NCBI GenBank assembly: GCA_031551875.1
Contig: JAVBNA010000026.1
Location: forward strand, 1-64,000
Reading direction: 5' to 3'
Origin: JAVBNA01 sp031551875
GTDB lineage: Bacteria > Bacillota > Clostridia > Oscillospirales > Acutalibacteraceae
Length of the DNA: 64,000 nucleotides
Shown: one piece after another, positions 25,647 through 34,089 of the stretch
Numbering within the stretch: the stretch's first letter is position 1
Layout: each line of letters opens with the position of its first letter
Notes under the pieces: generated by a model
What the model saw: only the letters and a program-made list of their open reading frames with translations
Told to the model about the DNA's origin: nothing
The model's database searches: none
Translations under genes and position numbers: made by a program

Positions 25647-26456
25647 TCAGTCTTTGCCCATGGTGCGCGCGTAGTGGAAGATATACTGCTGTGCGACGCC
25701 CGCGATGTCGGACACCTCTCCGGGCAGTCTCTCGGGCAGAAACTGCGCCATCGCCCGCGCCATCCATACGTCCACCGGGAAAGCGGACAACCGATGGAAA
25801 CCGTACAGCAGGGCGCATTCGGACACCTTGACGCCCACGCCGCGAATACGCCTGAGTTCCTCCCGCGCCTCGGCAAGCGGCGCGGTGCGGACACGCCCAA
25901 GATCCACCTCACCCCCTGAGACCAGCCGCGCCGCGTCGAGCAGGTAAGACGCGCGGAAGCCCGCCCGGATGGGCGCCAGCGCCTCCGCCTCCAGTCCCGC
26001 GAGCGCCTGCGGCGGCGGAAAGGCAAAGCTGTCCCCGCGTGGTTGCCCGAACAATGCGCACAGCCGCTCAATGATGCCGGTTATGCGCGGAATGTTGTTG
26101 TTTTGGGACACAATAAAGGAGATCAGCGCCTCCCAGGCGTCCTGACGCAGGATGCGGATGCCCGGCGCGTGGGCACAGGCCAGCCGTAAAAAGGGGTGGG
26201 CGGCGGACAGGCGCTCTTTGTATTCCTCATAATCAGCAGCCAGATCAAAATAGTCAAAAAAAGCGGTCTCGTCGAGCGGGACGTCCCCCCCGACACACAG
26301 GCGGCCGTCCTCAATATATACCGACACCGCCTGACCGCCGACAACGCCCCGCCAGCGTCCGCCGTACTCGGCAAAGCGGAAGCACTGCCCGCAGGTGAAG
26401 GTGTCGCGGAGGCTGAAATGGGGCGGACACTGGAAGACAAGGGTATGGTCAGACAT
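25647..26456 (-). CDS. ogg: 8-oxoguanine DNA glycosylase/AP lyase, OGG1 type
   Basis: 269-aa HhH-GPD enzyme that removes 8-oxoG paired with C. The N-terminal domain has the CGQCFR motif typical of OGG1-like proteins. The HhH is RRIRGVGVKVSECALL, with catalytic Lys210, followed by FPVDVWMA with catalytic Asp229. The 19-residue spacing equals that of Lys249 and Asp268 in human OGG1. SFIVSQNNNI is also characteristic. With MutY at 13.7 kb the window holds two arms of the 8-oxoG repair pathway, though in separate units. Confidence 0.9.
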   Translation of the reverse strand: MSDHTLVFQCPPHFSLRDTFTCGQCFRFAEYGGRWRGVVGGQAVSVYIEDGRLCVGGDVPLDETAFFDYFDLAADYEEYKERLSAAHPFLRLACAHAPGIRILRQDAWEALISFIVSQNNNIPRITGIIERLCALFGQPRGDSFAFPPPQALAGLEAEALAPIRAGFRASYLLDAARLVSGGEVDLGRVRTAPLAEAREELRRIRGVGVKVSECALLYGFHRLSAFPVDVWMARAMAQFLPERLPGEVSDIAGVAQQYIFHYARTMGKD

Positions 26457-26540
26457 AAAAAAACCTCACTTTCCCTTGATTATACCAACCTCCCCGCAAA
26501 AGCACAAGCGGAATATATTGATAAAAAAGGAGATAATCAC

Positions 26541-26816
26541 ATGAATTTCACCGTGGAACCAAACCGCATATCCCTGTCCGATTCCGAGGGAAAAACACTC
26601 GCCGAGCTGCTCTTTCCGCCGCAGGGTGAGGACACGGTCGAAGTCAGCCGCACCTTTGTGGACGAAAGCCTGCGGGGGCAGGGTGTCGCGGGCAAGATAA
26701 TGGACGCGCTCGCCGCCGAACTTCGGCGAACCGGACGCAGAGCACTCCCCACCTGCTCCTATGCGGCCGCGTGGTTTGAGAAGCACTCCGAGTCGGCAGA
26801 TCTCCTGGCTCCGTAA
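26541..26816 (+). CDS. Small GNAT-fold acetyltransferase, YjdJ type
   Basis: 91-aa member of the COG2388 group of very short GNAT proteins, with the acetyl-CoA loop in LRGQGVAGKIMDALAAEL and a C-terminal CSYAAAWFEKH. The expected ligand is acetyl-CoA; the acceptor is unknown. AAGGAGA stands 7 nt before ATG 26541, which fixes the start; the longer upstream frame overlaps the ogg gene antisense and is rejected. Confidence 0.85.
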   Translation: MNFTVEPNRISLSDSEGKTLAELLFPPQGEDTVEVSRTFVDESLRGQGVAGKIMDALAAELRRTGRRALPTCSYAAAWFEKHSESADLLAP

Positions 26817-26896
26817 GGCGCAGCGGCGACAAGAAAGAATTGACAAGCCCTTTGATTCTTGCTAAACTGAACCAAAAGCAGAAAGGCGGCGGTTTT

Positions 26897-27739
26897 TTGG
26901 CCATTCAAATTATATCGGACAGCACCTGCGACCTGACCGAGGAGCAGCGTAACGAGCTTGGCATCGCAATTGTGCCCCTCAAGGTGCGCTTCGGAGACCG
27001 GGAATACACCGAGTGTGTGGACATCACGTTGGATGAATTTTATAAAAAGCTGGCAACCAGCCCCCAGCTTCCCACCACGAGCCAGCCCTCCCCGGAGGAC
27101 TTTGAGCGGGTCATTCGTCCTTGTCTGGACAAAGGCGACGAGGTTGTGGTGCTCACCCTCTCGGCCGCGATCAGCGGCACTTATCAGTCGGCGAGCATCG
27201 CGCAAAAAAATCTGCGTTCGGACAAGGTGCATGTCATAGACACGGCGTCGGCCACGCTGGGGCTGGGAGACCTCGTAAAAAAGGCGGTGGCGCTGTCCGG
27301 AGCGGGCGTGACGGCCAAACAGATCGTGGAGACCATCACCGACTACGCCTCCCGGCTTCGCATCGTCGCGGTAATTGACACCCTCAAATATCTGCATAAG
27401 GGCGGCCGTTTGTCGGCCTTGTCCACCGTGCTGGGCGGCATGCTCAACATCAAGCCCATTGTCAGCCTGGTGGACGGCAAGGTGGAGCTGATCGGACGGG
27501 CGCGCGGCCTGAACGCGGCGTACGAATGGGTTTTTAATAAATTCATGGACAGCAATGTTGACCTGTCGCTGGGCTGCTTGTTCGGCTTCTCACAAAACCC
27601 CGACTACATGAATCAGCTCATCGCCCTGTTCAAAGAGCGTGTTTCACTGCCCGACTACTATATCGGTGAGATCGGCACGGTCATCGGCACACATGCGGGT
27701 CCCAACGTCGCCGCCTTCTGCTACTACGAGGCGCGCTGA
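26897..27739 (+). CDS. DegV-family fatty-acid-binding protein
   Basis: About 280 aa, the normal DegV length. N-terminal IQIISDSTCDLT, then TSQPSPEDF and LSAAISGTYQSA mark the family, which binds a fatty acid and, in Gram-positive bacteria, presents it to the FakA kinase (FakB role). No fakA is seen here. The start is TTG 26897, just before the conserved first strand; AAAGGCGG stands about 10 nt upstream. An ATG at 26840 would add an unsupported N-terminal extension. Confidence 0.88.
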   Translation: MAIQIISDSTCDLTEEQRNELGIAIVPLKVRFGDREYTECVDITLDEFYKKLATSPQLPTTSQPSPEDFERVIRPCLDKGDEVVVLTLSAAISGTYQSASIAQKNLRSDKVHVIDTASATLGLGDLVKKAVALSGAGVTAKQIVETITDYASRLRIVAVIDTLKYLHKGGRLSALSTVLGGMLNIKPIVSLVDGKVELIGRARGLNAAYEWVFNKFMDSNVDLSLGCLFGFSQNPDYMNQLIALFKERVSLPDYYIGEIGTVIGTHAGPNVAAFCYYEAR

Positions 27740-27772
27740 TACAGACACATTATCTGGAGAGGAAGGCTTCTC

Positions 27773-28471
27773 ATGGTTCAATATCTTGTCAATAAGCGCA
27801 AGCAGCGCCTGCGCACCTCCAAGCTTATGCTGTTTCTCTCCCTTTTACTGGGAGTCGGGGCAGGCACGGCGGGCTATTTTCTGCCGGACGGACGCCAGTC
27901 AGGTTTTTTGTATCTGGGCGCGGCGGCGATGGCGGTCATTTTTGTGATCAGCCTGCTCACGCTGATCGTGAGCTCGTCCTCTTCTCCCGACCGACGCTTC
28001 CAAGCCGACCTGGGCGAGATCCACGGCAACGAAAAGCTCGAACGCACCTTTGAGGAGGAGCTTGCGCGTCCCTATAACATCCAGGCCGACAAGGCGCTGC
28101 TGTCCGACCGGTGGCTGGTCTATGAAAAGCGCAAGGGGCGGCGCGCCATTGCGGTTCGTCATATCCTGTGGGTCTACCGCTCCGACCAGGGCGTCTCCGA
28201 CACGGTCAGCACTGACCACAACCTGATGCTGGTCACCGCCACGCGCGAGATCCATGAGATCCGTTTTTCTTCCGCCAAGTCGCTGACGCTGTTTATCATG
28301 GGCATACACCGGCTGGTGCCCTGGATTTTCTTCGGCTATTCCAAGTCAACCGCGCGCGGCTATAACCAGAATTTTGAGGTGTTCAAGGGCGAGGTGGAGG
28401 AATCCCGCAAGCTGTACCTGCTCGACCATCCCGGCTTTGTATCCACCCTGTATACCGGAAACAATCGATAA
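27773..28471 (+). CDS. Membrane protein of unknown function
   Basis: 232 aa. Two N-terminal membrane helices (about 18-36 and 44-68) are followed by a soluble alpha/beta domain of about 150 residues with IHGNEKLERTFEEEL, SDRWLVYEK and a DQGVSDTVSTDHN segment. GGAGAGGAA lies upstream of the ATG, 33 nt after degV, so co-transcription is likely. No recognised catalytic motif. A terminator begins at the stop codon, right before the phage-like module. Confidence 0.75.
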   Translation: MVQYLVNKRKQRLRTSKLMLFLSLLLGVGAGTAGYFLPDGRQSGFLYLGAAAMAVIFVISLLTLIVSSSSSPDRRFQADLGEIHGNEKLERTFEEELARPYNIQADKALLSDRWLVYEKRKGRRAIAVRHILWVYRSDQGVSDTVSTDHNLMLVTATREIHEIRFSSAKSLTLFIMGIHRLVPWIFFGYSKSTARGYNQNFEVFKGEVEESRKLYLLDHPGFVSTLYTGNNR

Positions 28472-28508
28472 AAAAGGAAGGAAACGCCTGAGCGTTTCCT
28501 TCCTTTTT
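28471..28508. terminator. Bidirectional terminator at the module boundary
   Basis: 17-bp perfect stem (28471-28487 with 28492-28508), 4-nt loop, with A5 and T5 ends. It closes both the degV unit (plus) and the 13-kb phage-like module (minus). Confidence 0.9.
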
Positions 28509-28517
28509 GTATGCCCT

Positions 28518-28982
28518 TTACTTAAAGGCAATGTACATATACTGTGCCGAGGCAGCGTTGAGGTTATAGCGGATGCCGTTCGACGGCGTGCCCTGCGTCT
28601 GTGTCACGTATATCCGCGTGCCGCTCAGCCGGATTCCGCCGCTTGAGTGTGAAGGCGTGGCAAAGCCCATCCCCACCACCGTTTCGCTGCCCGACTGCTT
28701 GGCGGGCGCGGACGACTGCTGGGCAAAAATGACCAGCGACGGCGAAAATTCCAGGACGATTACCCCCTCAGCCGCGCCGTCGCCGCCGAAGGCACCGATC
28801 ACAAAGGGGGCTGCGATTTTGGCGCGCTGAGCGGCGGACAGGTGCATGTCGGTGTTTTCCAGATGCCCGCCCAGAACGCTGTCGATGGTCTGGTTGTCGG
28901 ACACAAAGTCGGCGCGTTTGGGCTTGTCGGTCGCTGCCCAGGCGTTGAGGCCGAGCTTGTTTGTTTTGTTGTTGGTCGGCAT
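28518..28982 (-). CDS. Short tail-fibre-like protein
   Basis: 154 aa. It starts MPTNNKTNKLGLNAW, and residues about 20-50 (VSDNQTIDSVLGGHL, then NTDMHLS) resemble the N-terminal attachment part of clostridial prophage tail fibres. The rest (about 100 aa) is Gly/Ser-rich beta-type sequence, much shorter than ordinary receptor-binding fibres. It is the last gene of the module; a terminator follows after 9 nt. No fibre-assembly chaperone or lysis gene follows. Confidence 0.65.
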   Translation of the reverse strand: MPTNNKTNKLGLNAWAATDKPKRADFVSDNQTIDSVLGGHLENTDMHLSAAQRAKIAAPFVIGAFGGDGAAEGVIVLEFSPSLVIFAQQSSAPAKQSGSETVVGMGFATPSHSSGGIRLSGTRIYVTQTQGTPSNGIRYNLNAASAQYMYIAFK

Positions 28983-28985
28983 GGC

Positions 28986-29558
28986 TTACTTCCCTCCGTA
29001 TTCTTCAAACTGGGTCCAGGTGCGGTCGAGCGTGTCGTGCTGACTCCACGTCATGTCCTGCTCGTCGAACACCGCAAAGCTTTGCTTCAAAAAGTCAAAG
29101 ATGCCGGGCAGGTGTGCGGGGAAAAAGGGCTCGGCCGCCTTGGCGATGTTCGCCTCTGAGATGTCGGGGCGAAGCAGGCGGATGACGTTGACATAAATCC
29201 CGTCGATGTCCTCCGACACACTCGCCTCAATACCCGCCGCTGTAAGAGCCTGCCCGATTTTTGCACACGTGAAGTCATTCTGTGTAATGGCCAGCCGGTA
29301 GAGCAGCATTGTGCGCCGCTCCTCCATGCCCGCCGTTTCCAGTTCCCGCCCCGTGATGCTCTCGATCAGGCGCAGTCCCCTGTCACCCGCCGTCGTCAGG
29401 AAGCGTTCTCTTTGCAGCTCCTCCAGCGCGTCATATACCAGGGAAAGCCCCGCGGCATAGGCCGAGAGCTCTCCCGCGATAAAGCTCTCGTCGGTCAGCC
29501 GGTACAGTCCTGTGTCCCCCAGGATTGTCATCATGCGGCTTGTGTCCATTCTCATCAT
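28986..29558 (-). CDS. Phage tail/baseplate protein, XkdU (YmfQ, DUF2313) like
   Basis: 190 aa, acidic, helical. The type and position (right after baseplate J and before the fibre) match XkdU of PBSX, a baseplate-fibre adaptor. The ATG overlaps the previous stop (ATGA), with GGAGGG just upstream; the next ATG codon is also possible. Confidence 0.75.
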   Translation of the reverse strand: MMRMDTSRMMTILGDTGLYRLTDESFIAGELSAYAAGLSLVYDALEELQRERFLTTAGDRGLRLIESITGRELETAGMEERRTMLLYRLAITQNDFTCAKIGQALTAAGIEASVSEDIDGIYVNVIRLLRPDISEANIAKAAEPFFPAHLPGIFDFLKQSFAVFDEQDMTWSQHDTLDRTWTQFEEYGGK

Positions 29559-30622
29559 GTACCCTCCGCGATGCCCACCGTGCCGAGCACGGCCAGCTGG
29601 GTGGCTGTCACATTCTTATCCGAACACATCACGGTGTTGAAGGCGTAGTTTTTGACGCCCTCCACCGCGAAGATCTGCTGCCCAACGCCCGCCAGAAGCG
29701 CCGGCTGCCCGATCGCAAGCCCCGCAAAATAACGCTTGACCGCCTCGGTGCAGTCGGCGCGCACGGCGCTCATCGCATAGCCCTCTTTGGGCGTGACCGT
29801 GAGATATATGTTCGTGCTGATCAGCGTGGGCGTTTTGACCTTGACGCTGACACAGATTTCGCGCAGCGCCGACAGATCCTTCTCAATTTTCTCCATGAGC
29901 GCCGGGTCAGCCGCTGCGCCGTTGCAGGCGACATAGACATCCACCGTGCCGGTGCCGCGCGCCATGGGCACCACGCTGACCGTGGAGATACCCTCATAGC
30001 GCAGCGCCTGGTCGCGGTAAAATGCGGCGTTGGTGCCGTTGGGAATTTCGGCATAGCTTTTCAGCAGCCGTGCGCGCAGCGCCTCGTCGCTTTCGCCGTC
30101 CACGCCGCCGGTGAACGCCACGCCGTTCTGGACGCCGGTGATGCCGGAGGGCGGCGTGATCATCACCGTGACGCGCCCGGGCGCGACATTATAATCCTCG
30201 CCGCCCTGGTCGGCCCGCGCCGCCACGGTCACCGAAAGCTGTCCGGCAGGCAGGACGGCAGCGGCGGCGGTTACAAACCGCAGGCCATTTACGCCGGTGG
30301 TGCTGCACACGGTTCCTGCCGCGATAGGCACGTCATACCAGAGTGCCTCGGCGCGCGTAAAGGTCAATTCCCCCTGCGCGGTCACGGCATTTTTGCGCGA
30401 CAGCCCGCGCGTCTGGGCGTGGTAGTCAAGCTCCTGTCCCACGGCGGTCTGCGGAAAGGATTGGCGGCTTAGCCAGTCCACCTGCCCGCACAGAGAGTGG
30501 ATCTCCCCCGCCAGCACCCGCATACGGATGCCGATGTCCGACGCCTGGTCGGGCGTGAATCCCGACTGCTCGGTAAACGCATCGCACATGCGGCTTAAAA
30601 TTTCCTCATAGGTCGCACTCAT
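29555..30622 (-). CDS. Baseplate J-like protein (gp47/XkdT)
   Basis: 355-aa baseplate wedge protein of contractile tails. Motifs seen are AGEIHSLCGQVDWLSRQSFPQTA near the N-terminus in two parts, TRGLSRKNAV, the central GVQNGVAFTGGVDGESDEALRARLL segment and a C-terminal beta region. Length is normal. It overlaps both neighbours by 4 nt. Together with gp25 and XkdU it forms the wedge. Confidence 0.9.
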   Translation of the reverse strand: MSATYEEILSRMCDAFTEQSGFTPDQASDIGIRMRVLAGEIHSLCGQVDWLSRQSFPQTAVGQELDYHAQTRGLSRKNAVTAQGELTFTRAEALWYDVPIAAGTVCSTTGVNGLRFVTAAAAVLPAGQLSVTVAARADQGGEDYNVAPGRVTVMITPPSGITGVQNGVAFTGGVDGESDEALRARLLKSYAEIPNGTNAAFYRDQALRYEGISTVSVVPMARGTGTVDVYVACNGAAADPALMEKIEKDLSALREICVSVKVKTPTLISTNIYLTVTPKEGYAMSAVRADCTEAVKRYFAGLAIGQPALLAGVGQQIFAVEGVKNYAFNTVMCSDKNVTATQLAVLGTVGIAEGT

Positions 30623-30966
30623 ACGGCCACCTCCAATTCTTGTTTCACGCCCCCCGCGTTCAGGCTAACCCGGATCTGAAGCCGCTCAAGGGCGTCGTCC
30701 GGGATTGTTTCCACCGAATTCACCGTCAGCTCGGTCAGCGGGCTGAGCGCTTCACGCACCATGCTCTCGGCCGTCTCCTGCAGGTTTACGCTCCCCGCGC
30801 GCAGGGTGTACAGGCGGCTGCCCAGCTCAGGGTCGTACACAAACGAGCCCTTTTTGACCGTCAGGCGGATGAGCGCCCGCTGCAGCAGCTCGTCCACCCC
30901 GCTGATGACCGTGGGGCGTCCCCGCGCATCCAGCGCAATGTCTCCGCTGCTTAGTAATGTATCCAT
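30619..30966 (-). CDS. gp25-like baseplate wedge protein (XkdS)
   Basis: 115 aa with the gp25/DUF2634 pattern: DELLQRALIRLTVKKGSFVYDPELGSRLY, given here in part, followed by a region ending in an alternating beta strand. In T4-like baseplates gp25 is a lysozyme-like wedge-core protein needed for sheath docking. It overlaps baseplate J by 4 nt. Confidence 0.85.
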   Translation of the reverse strand: MDTLLSSGDIALDARGRPTVISGVDELLQRALIRLTVKKGSFVYDPELGSRLYTLRAGSVNLQETAESMVREALSPLTELTVNSVETIPDDALERLQIRVSLNAGGVKQELEVAV

Positions 30967-30970
30967 ATCT

Positions 30971-31315
30971 TTAACCCCCCTGTGTCACAAAGGCCCTGCC
31001 GTTGATAATCACCTGTCCGTTGTTTTTGAGCACGATCTCCGCGCCGCCCGCTGAACGCAGGCGCACTTCGCCCGCTTCGAGCCCCGTCACATCGGCGCGC
31101 ACGCCGACAAGGCGCTTTTCTCCGCCCGCTTCCATTACGAGCGCCGCGTCTCCCAGCGCGGGCAGGGCCGCGATGCCGGGCGGGGCATAGAGAGGCAGGT
31201 CACGATATTCGCCGTCGGCCTGCACGGTCACACCGTCCTGCACCGACGTCACGTGTCCGGCCGCCGTACTGTCCTGACCGCCCGTCCGGGCAGCCATCTG
31301 TCTGGCAATCCACAT
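30971..31315 (-). CDS. Baseplate spike/gpV-like protein (XkdR position)
   Basis: 114 aa. An OB-like N-terminal part (HVTSVQDGVTVQADG, LYAPPGIAALPALGDAALVM) and a short C-terminal beta stretch with INGRAFV resemble the gpV-type central spike domain, here without a long needle. ATG 31315 is fixed by GGAGG 9 nt upstream. The gene lies between hub and gp25, as expected. Confidence 0.75.
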   Translation of the reverse strand: MWIARQMAARTGGQDSTAAGHVTSVQDGVTVQADGEYRDLPLYAPPGIAALPALGDAALVMEAGGEKRLVGVRADVTGLEAGEVRLRSAGGAEIVLKNNGQVIINGRAFVTQGG

Positions 31316-31329
31316 GCTTGATTCCTCCG

Positions 31330-32283
31330 TTACCGTAGTGTCAAATGGCTTTCGGGGATGAGCACGATGTCGCACCTGTCCCCCTGTGCGGAGCGCGTAT
31401 AGCGCGCCTCGCTGACAATGAGACCGGTCACCGTGCCGAGTGTGCTGTCCACAATGCGGGCGCTGTCGCCCGGCGCGGGGAAGTGCCCGCCCGGGACGCG
31501 CACCGCGTATTCCACATACCCGGCATTCGAGTCGCGCATCAGCTCACGCGCGGTGCGCTGCACCGCCCCGGCGCTGTCCTTAATCTCCAGAAGCCTCCGT
31601 CGGCGGATGCCGTTACCCCGCACGACGCAGTTTTGCTCGGTAAACTGATAGCCGCCGCCCGACTCCGCCTTGAGAACAACCTCGCTGACCGGCTCACAGC
31701 GCTTAACCGTATGCGCCAGAACCGTATAGCGTACCCCGCCGGCGGCCGTGTTGGAATAGGTGGTCACAGCGCTGCCGGTACGCGAGCGTACGTCGAGATA
31801 GCTGTCGGGCGTGACACGGGGCATCAGGTTGCCCACGCTTTTGCAGAAGCGGCTGAGCACCGTCCATTCGCTCTGTCCCTTGCCCACCGTCAGCGTCCCG
31901 CTGTACGAGAGGCTGGATCCGCGCACACCCGCGAGGCCGTAAGGGGCGGCGTGCCGCTCAAATATTTCCTGAATCGTAGGCGTCCGGTACACTTGCGCCA
32001 TCGCCTCATTGTCAAGCAGCAGCGCCGCCAGCGACCGTCCCGACAGCCGAAGCAGAGCGCCCTCCCCGCTGGTTTCCGCCGACTGCTCGTCCACGACGCC
32101 GTAAAACACCGCTTTCCCGTCACGCTCCGCATAAATGGCGTGCAGCTCAGGCAGTGTGCCGGACATCGGAAACACAGCCTCCAGCTTGTCGGCGGGAATG
32201 TCATACGCCCGCTCAATGCGAAGAGAGATTGGAACCGGCAGCGTATAGGCCGTCCCGTCCGCAGTATATCCTGTGATGGTCAC
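31330..32283 (-). CDS. Tail hub protein (XkdQ/gpD-like)
   Basis: About 317 aa. ERAYDIPADKLEAVFP, GVVDEQSAE and TPTIQEIFERHAAPYG fit the XkdQ family, which forms the trimeric hub under the tube. The start is GTG 32283, overlapping the LysM gene stop (GTGA); GGTGAGG lies in front. A longer frame upstream overlaps the previous gene and is not used. Confidence 0.8.
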   Translation of the reverse strand: MTITGYTADGTAYTLPVPISLRIERAYDIPADKLEAVFPMSGTLPELHAIYAERDGKAVFYGVVDEQSAETSGEGALLRLSGRSLAALLLDNEAMAQVYRTPTIQEIFERHAAPYGLAGVRGSSLSYSGTLTVGKGQSEWTVLSRFCKSVGNLMPRVTPDSYLDVRSRTGSAVTTYSNTAAGGVRYTVLAHTVKRCEPVSEVVLKAESGGGYQFTEQNCVVRGNGIRRRRLLEIKDSAGAVQRTARELMRDSNAGYVEYAVRVPGGHFPAPGDSARIVDSTLGTVTGLIVSEARYTRSAQGDRCDIVLIPESHLTLR

Positions 32284-32795
32284 CGCACCCTCACCTGCTC
32301 CCCCGGCATCAGGCTGAGCGCGCTTTGAATCTGGGCGTTGAGGGCGAGCAGTGTGTCCACCGTACAGCCGTACTGCACCGCGATGGTCCACAGCGTCTCG
32401 CCCGCCCGCACCACATGTACGCCGTTTTCCTGAAGCGTCCGCTGGGATTCGATGACCTCCTCCCAGAATTCAAAGCGGTAGAGAACTAGGTTTTTAACCG
32501 GCTCACACCGCATGTCCAGCCCCTTGAACAGCGCCTTGATGGGTGCCGTGCCGGGCAGGCAGAGGTGCCCCGAGCCGCCTTCCTCAAACAGCTTGGACAG
32601 TCCGGCGAACTGCTCATAGCAGTCGGCGCCGTAAAACGCCCCCTCGCCGGTGATCACGCGGTATTTGCGCCCCACCCGCTCGAGCATACTGCCGGTGTAG
32701 GGCAGCACATGCTCGGACAGGCGGTTCTCCCACTTGATCTGGATACGGCCGGGGTTGTGCTGCCAGACATAATCCTTGTAGGTCATATTCGCCAT
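32280..32795 (-). CDS. LysM-domain tail protein (XkdP-like)
   Basis: About 171 aa. The N-terminal 110 residues contain NPGRIQIKWENRLSEH and YRVITGEGAFYG, as in XkdP. The C-terminal about 45 residues are a LysM domain (VVRAGETLWTIAVQYG, then LLALN). It connects tube end and hub in PBSX-like tails. ATG 32795 is preferred since AGGAGG lies 7 nt upstream; ATG 32801 is too close. Confidence 0.85.
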   Translation of the reverse strand: MANMTYKDYVWQHNPGRIQIKWENRLSEHVLPYTGSMLERVGRKYRVITGEGAFYGADCYEQFAGLSKLFEEGGSGHLCLPGTAPIKALFKGLDMRCEPVKNLVLYRFEFWEEVIESQRTLQENGVHVVRAGETLWTIAVQYGCTVDTLLALNAQIQSALSLMPGEQVRVR

Positions 32796-32807
32796 GTTCA
32801 TCCCTCC

Positions 32808-33113
32808 TTACAGCGCGCATTCATAGCGCCGCGCATCCCGTTCAAACTCCGCCGACAGCCGCCGCACGCTGTAGGGCTGTGTTTCGGACTGCGGCGCGCC
32901 GCCCGAAGGCGCGAACTTCACCTGCGCCTCATTTGGCGTCTGCATGGACGCGGTTTCCCGTTTGGCCTGCGGCGCGGCGCTCCATTTGCTCTGCGTCCGT
33001 CGGGACGTCCGCGCGGGTGCGGCGGTTATGGCAGGAGTGTCCCGTATGACCGGCGCGGTGGCCGCCCTGAAGGCCTTCCCCGCCCGGGTCAGGCTGCTTT
33101 TAATCAGTTCCAT
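32808..33113 (-). CDS. 101-aa protein in the tape-measure position
   Basis: Short basic protein: a helical N-terminus (MELIKSSLTRAGKAFRA), a low-complexity middle rich in Ala, Thr, Gln and Pro, and a helical C-terminus (VRRLSAEFERDARR). It starts at ATG 33113 behind GGGAGG and overlaps the end of the chaperone gene by 14 nt in a +1-shifted frame. In related modules this slot holds a tape-measure protein of several hundred residues. It may be a miniature tape measure, a remnant after internal deletion or an unrelated tail factor. Not recognised by family. Confidence 0.6.
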   Translation of the reverse strand: MELIKSSLTRAGKAFRAATAPVIRDTPAITAAPARTSRRTQSKWSAAPQAKRETASMQTPNEAQVKFAPSGGAPQSETQPYSVRRLSAEFERDARRYECAL

Positions 33114-33675
33114 ATTCCGTCTCCCTCCCCGCAGCCGCAGATGCAAAGCCTGTGTTCCTTCCGCCTTCCTCCCAGCCCTCTCCCTCTTCATCCAGCAGAA
33201 GGTTGAGATAGCAGAAGAGGTAGTCCCCCTCGCTCATCGCGCGCACATCTGCGTCGGTGGGCAGGCGGTTAAAGGCGCGCAGAACCCGCCACTGCATCCG
33301 TTGTGCGGGGGTCAGTTTTTTTTTTAGATTGCCCGCCTCTCCCAGCCATCGGCCGCGCAGCTCGGCATACTGTCCGGCCACCTCGGTCAGCTCTTCGGCG
33401 GTCAAAGTGCGCAGCGCCTGCTCGGCGTTCTCAAACATCGGCACGCCCTCCTCGTCCACAACGCACAGCGCCGCCAGCGATGCGTTGCCCGCCAGTGCTT
33501 CCCACTCCTCGCCCTCGGTTTCCTCTGCGTCAAAGAGGCGGGCAAAGAGGGTTTTGGCGCACACCGCGCACCTCATCAGGTCATAGGCGCTGAGCAGCCG
33601 GATGAAGTGTCCGGGATATCCTGAAAGCGGCCTGCTGACGTGGGACAGGCCCAAAAGAAGCTCTTCCTTTTGCAT
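33100..33675 (-). CDS. Tail assembly chaperone (XkdN-like)
   Basis: 191 aa, acidic, mostly helical; position after sheath and tube matches XkdN. Such chaperones normally coat the tape measure and are often expressed with a frameshifted longer form. Here the following frame is +1 relative, no slippery heptamer is visible in the overlap and the next gene has its own ribosome site. A frameshift product is therefore unlikely. Confidence 0.75.
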   Translation of the reverse strand: MQKEELLLGLSHVSRPLSGYPGHFIRLLSAYDLMRCAVCAKTLFARLFDAEETEGEEWEALAGNASLAALCVVDEEGVPMFENAEQALRTLTAEELTEVAGQYAELRGRWLGEAGNLKKKLTPAQRMQWRVLRAFNRLPTDADVRAMSEGDYLFCYLNLLLDEEGEGWEEGGRNTGFASAAAGRETEYGTD

Positions 33676-33687
33676 GTCCTTTCCCCC

Positions 33688-34077
33688 TTACCCCGCAATT
33701 TCCATACGCTTTGAGGCAACGATACCGATTTTTTCCGCCACGGTTTCGCTGAGTCCGGCACTCTCGCTGATGTCATACCATTCACAGCCCGAAAAGACGA
33801 TGCGGCGGTCGGGCTTGACGATGACGAGGTTAAAGTCGGACAGGCCGTACATGTCCACCCCGTCATCACTCGCGCTTTGCAGGGCGCACACTCTCGAAAG
33901 CTCAATCATGTGCCGCACCCGGCCGCCCACGACGCCCACCGGCTCCCCTTCGCCGAACGCCTCGACATAGCGGCTTTCACGGGTGCTTTTTGCCCGGTAG
34001 CTCTCCACGACCGCCAGCTTTTTTCCGTTGATCTCCAGATAGATGTCCTGGCTGGTCGGAAACTGAACGCTTGCCAT
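33688..34077 (-). CDS. Phage tail tube protein (XkdM-like)
   Basis: 129 aa. FPTSQDIYLEINGKKLAVVESY at the N-terminus (given in part) and the C-terminal ISESAGLSETVAEKIGIVASK fit PBSX-type tube proteins, which stack as rings inside the sheath. AAAGGAGG precedes the ATG; 12 nt after the sheath gene. Confidence 0.85.
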   Translation of the reverse strand: MASVQFPTSQDIYLEINGKKLAVVESYRAKSTRESRYVEAFGEGEPVGVVGGRVRHMIELSRVCALQSASDDGVDMYGLSDFNLVIVKPDRRIVFSGCEWYDISESAGLSETVAEKIGIVASKRMEIAG

Positions 34078-34089
34078 GAGATCCCTCCT

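Noticed and set aside
26196..26540. Long N-terminal extension of the GNAT gene
   Set aside because: It overlaps the OGG1 gene antisense; the ribosome site and family length fix the start at 26541.
30640..31054. Plus-strand frames over gp25 and spike genes
   Set aside because: They have no ribosome site and lie opposite recognised baseplate genes.
33100..33191. Programmed frameshift joining the tail chaperone to the next frame
   Set aside because: The next frame is +1 relative, no slippery heptamer is present in the overlap, and a good ribosome site precedes ATG 33113.
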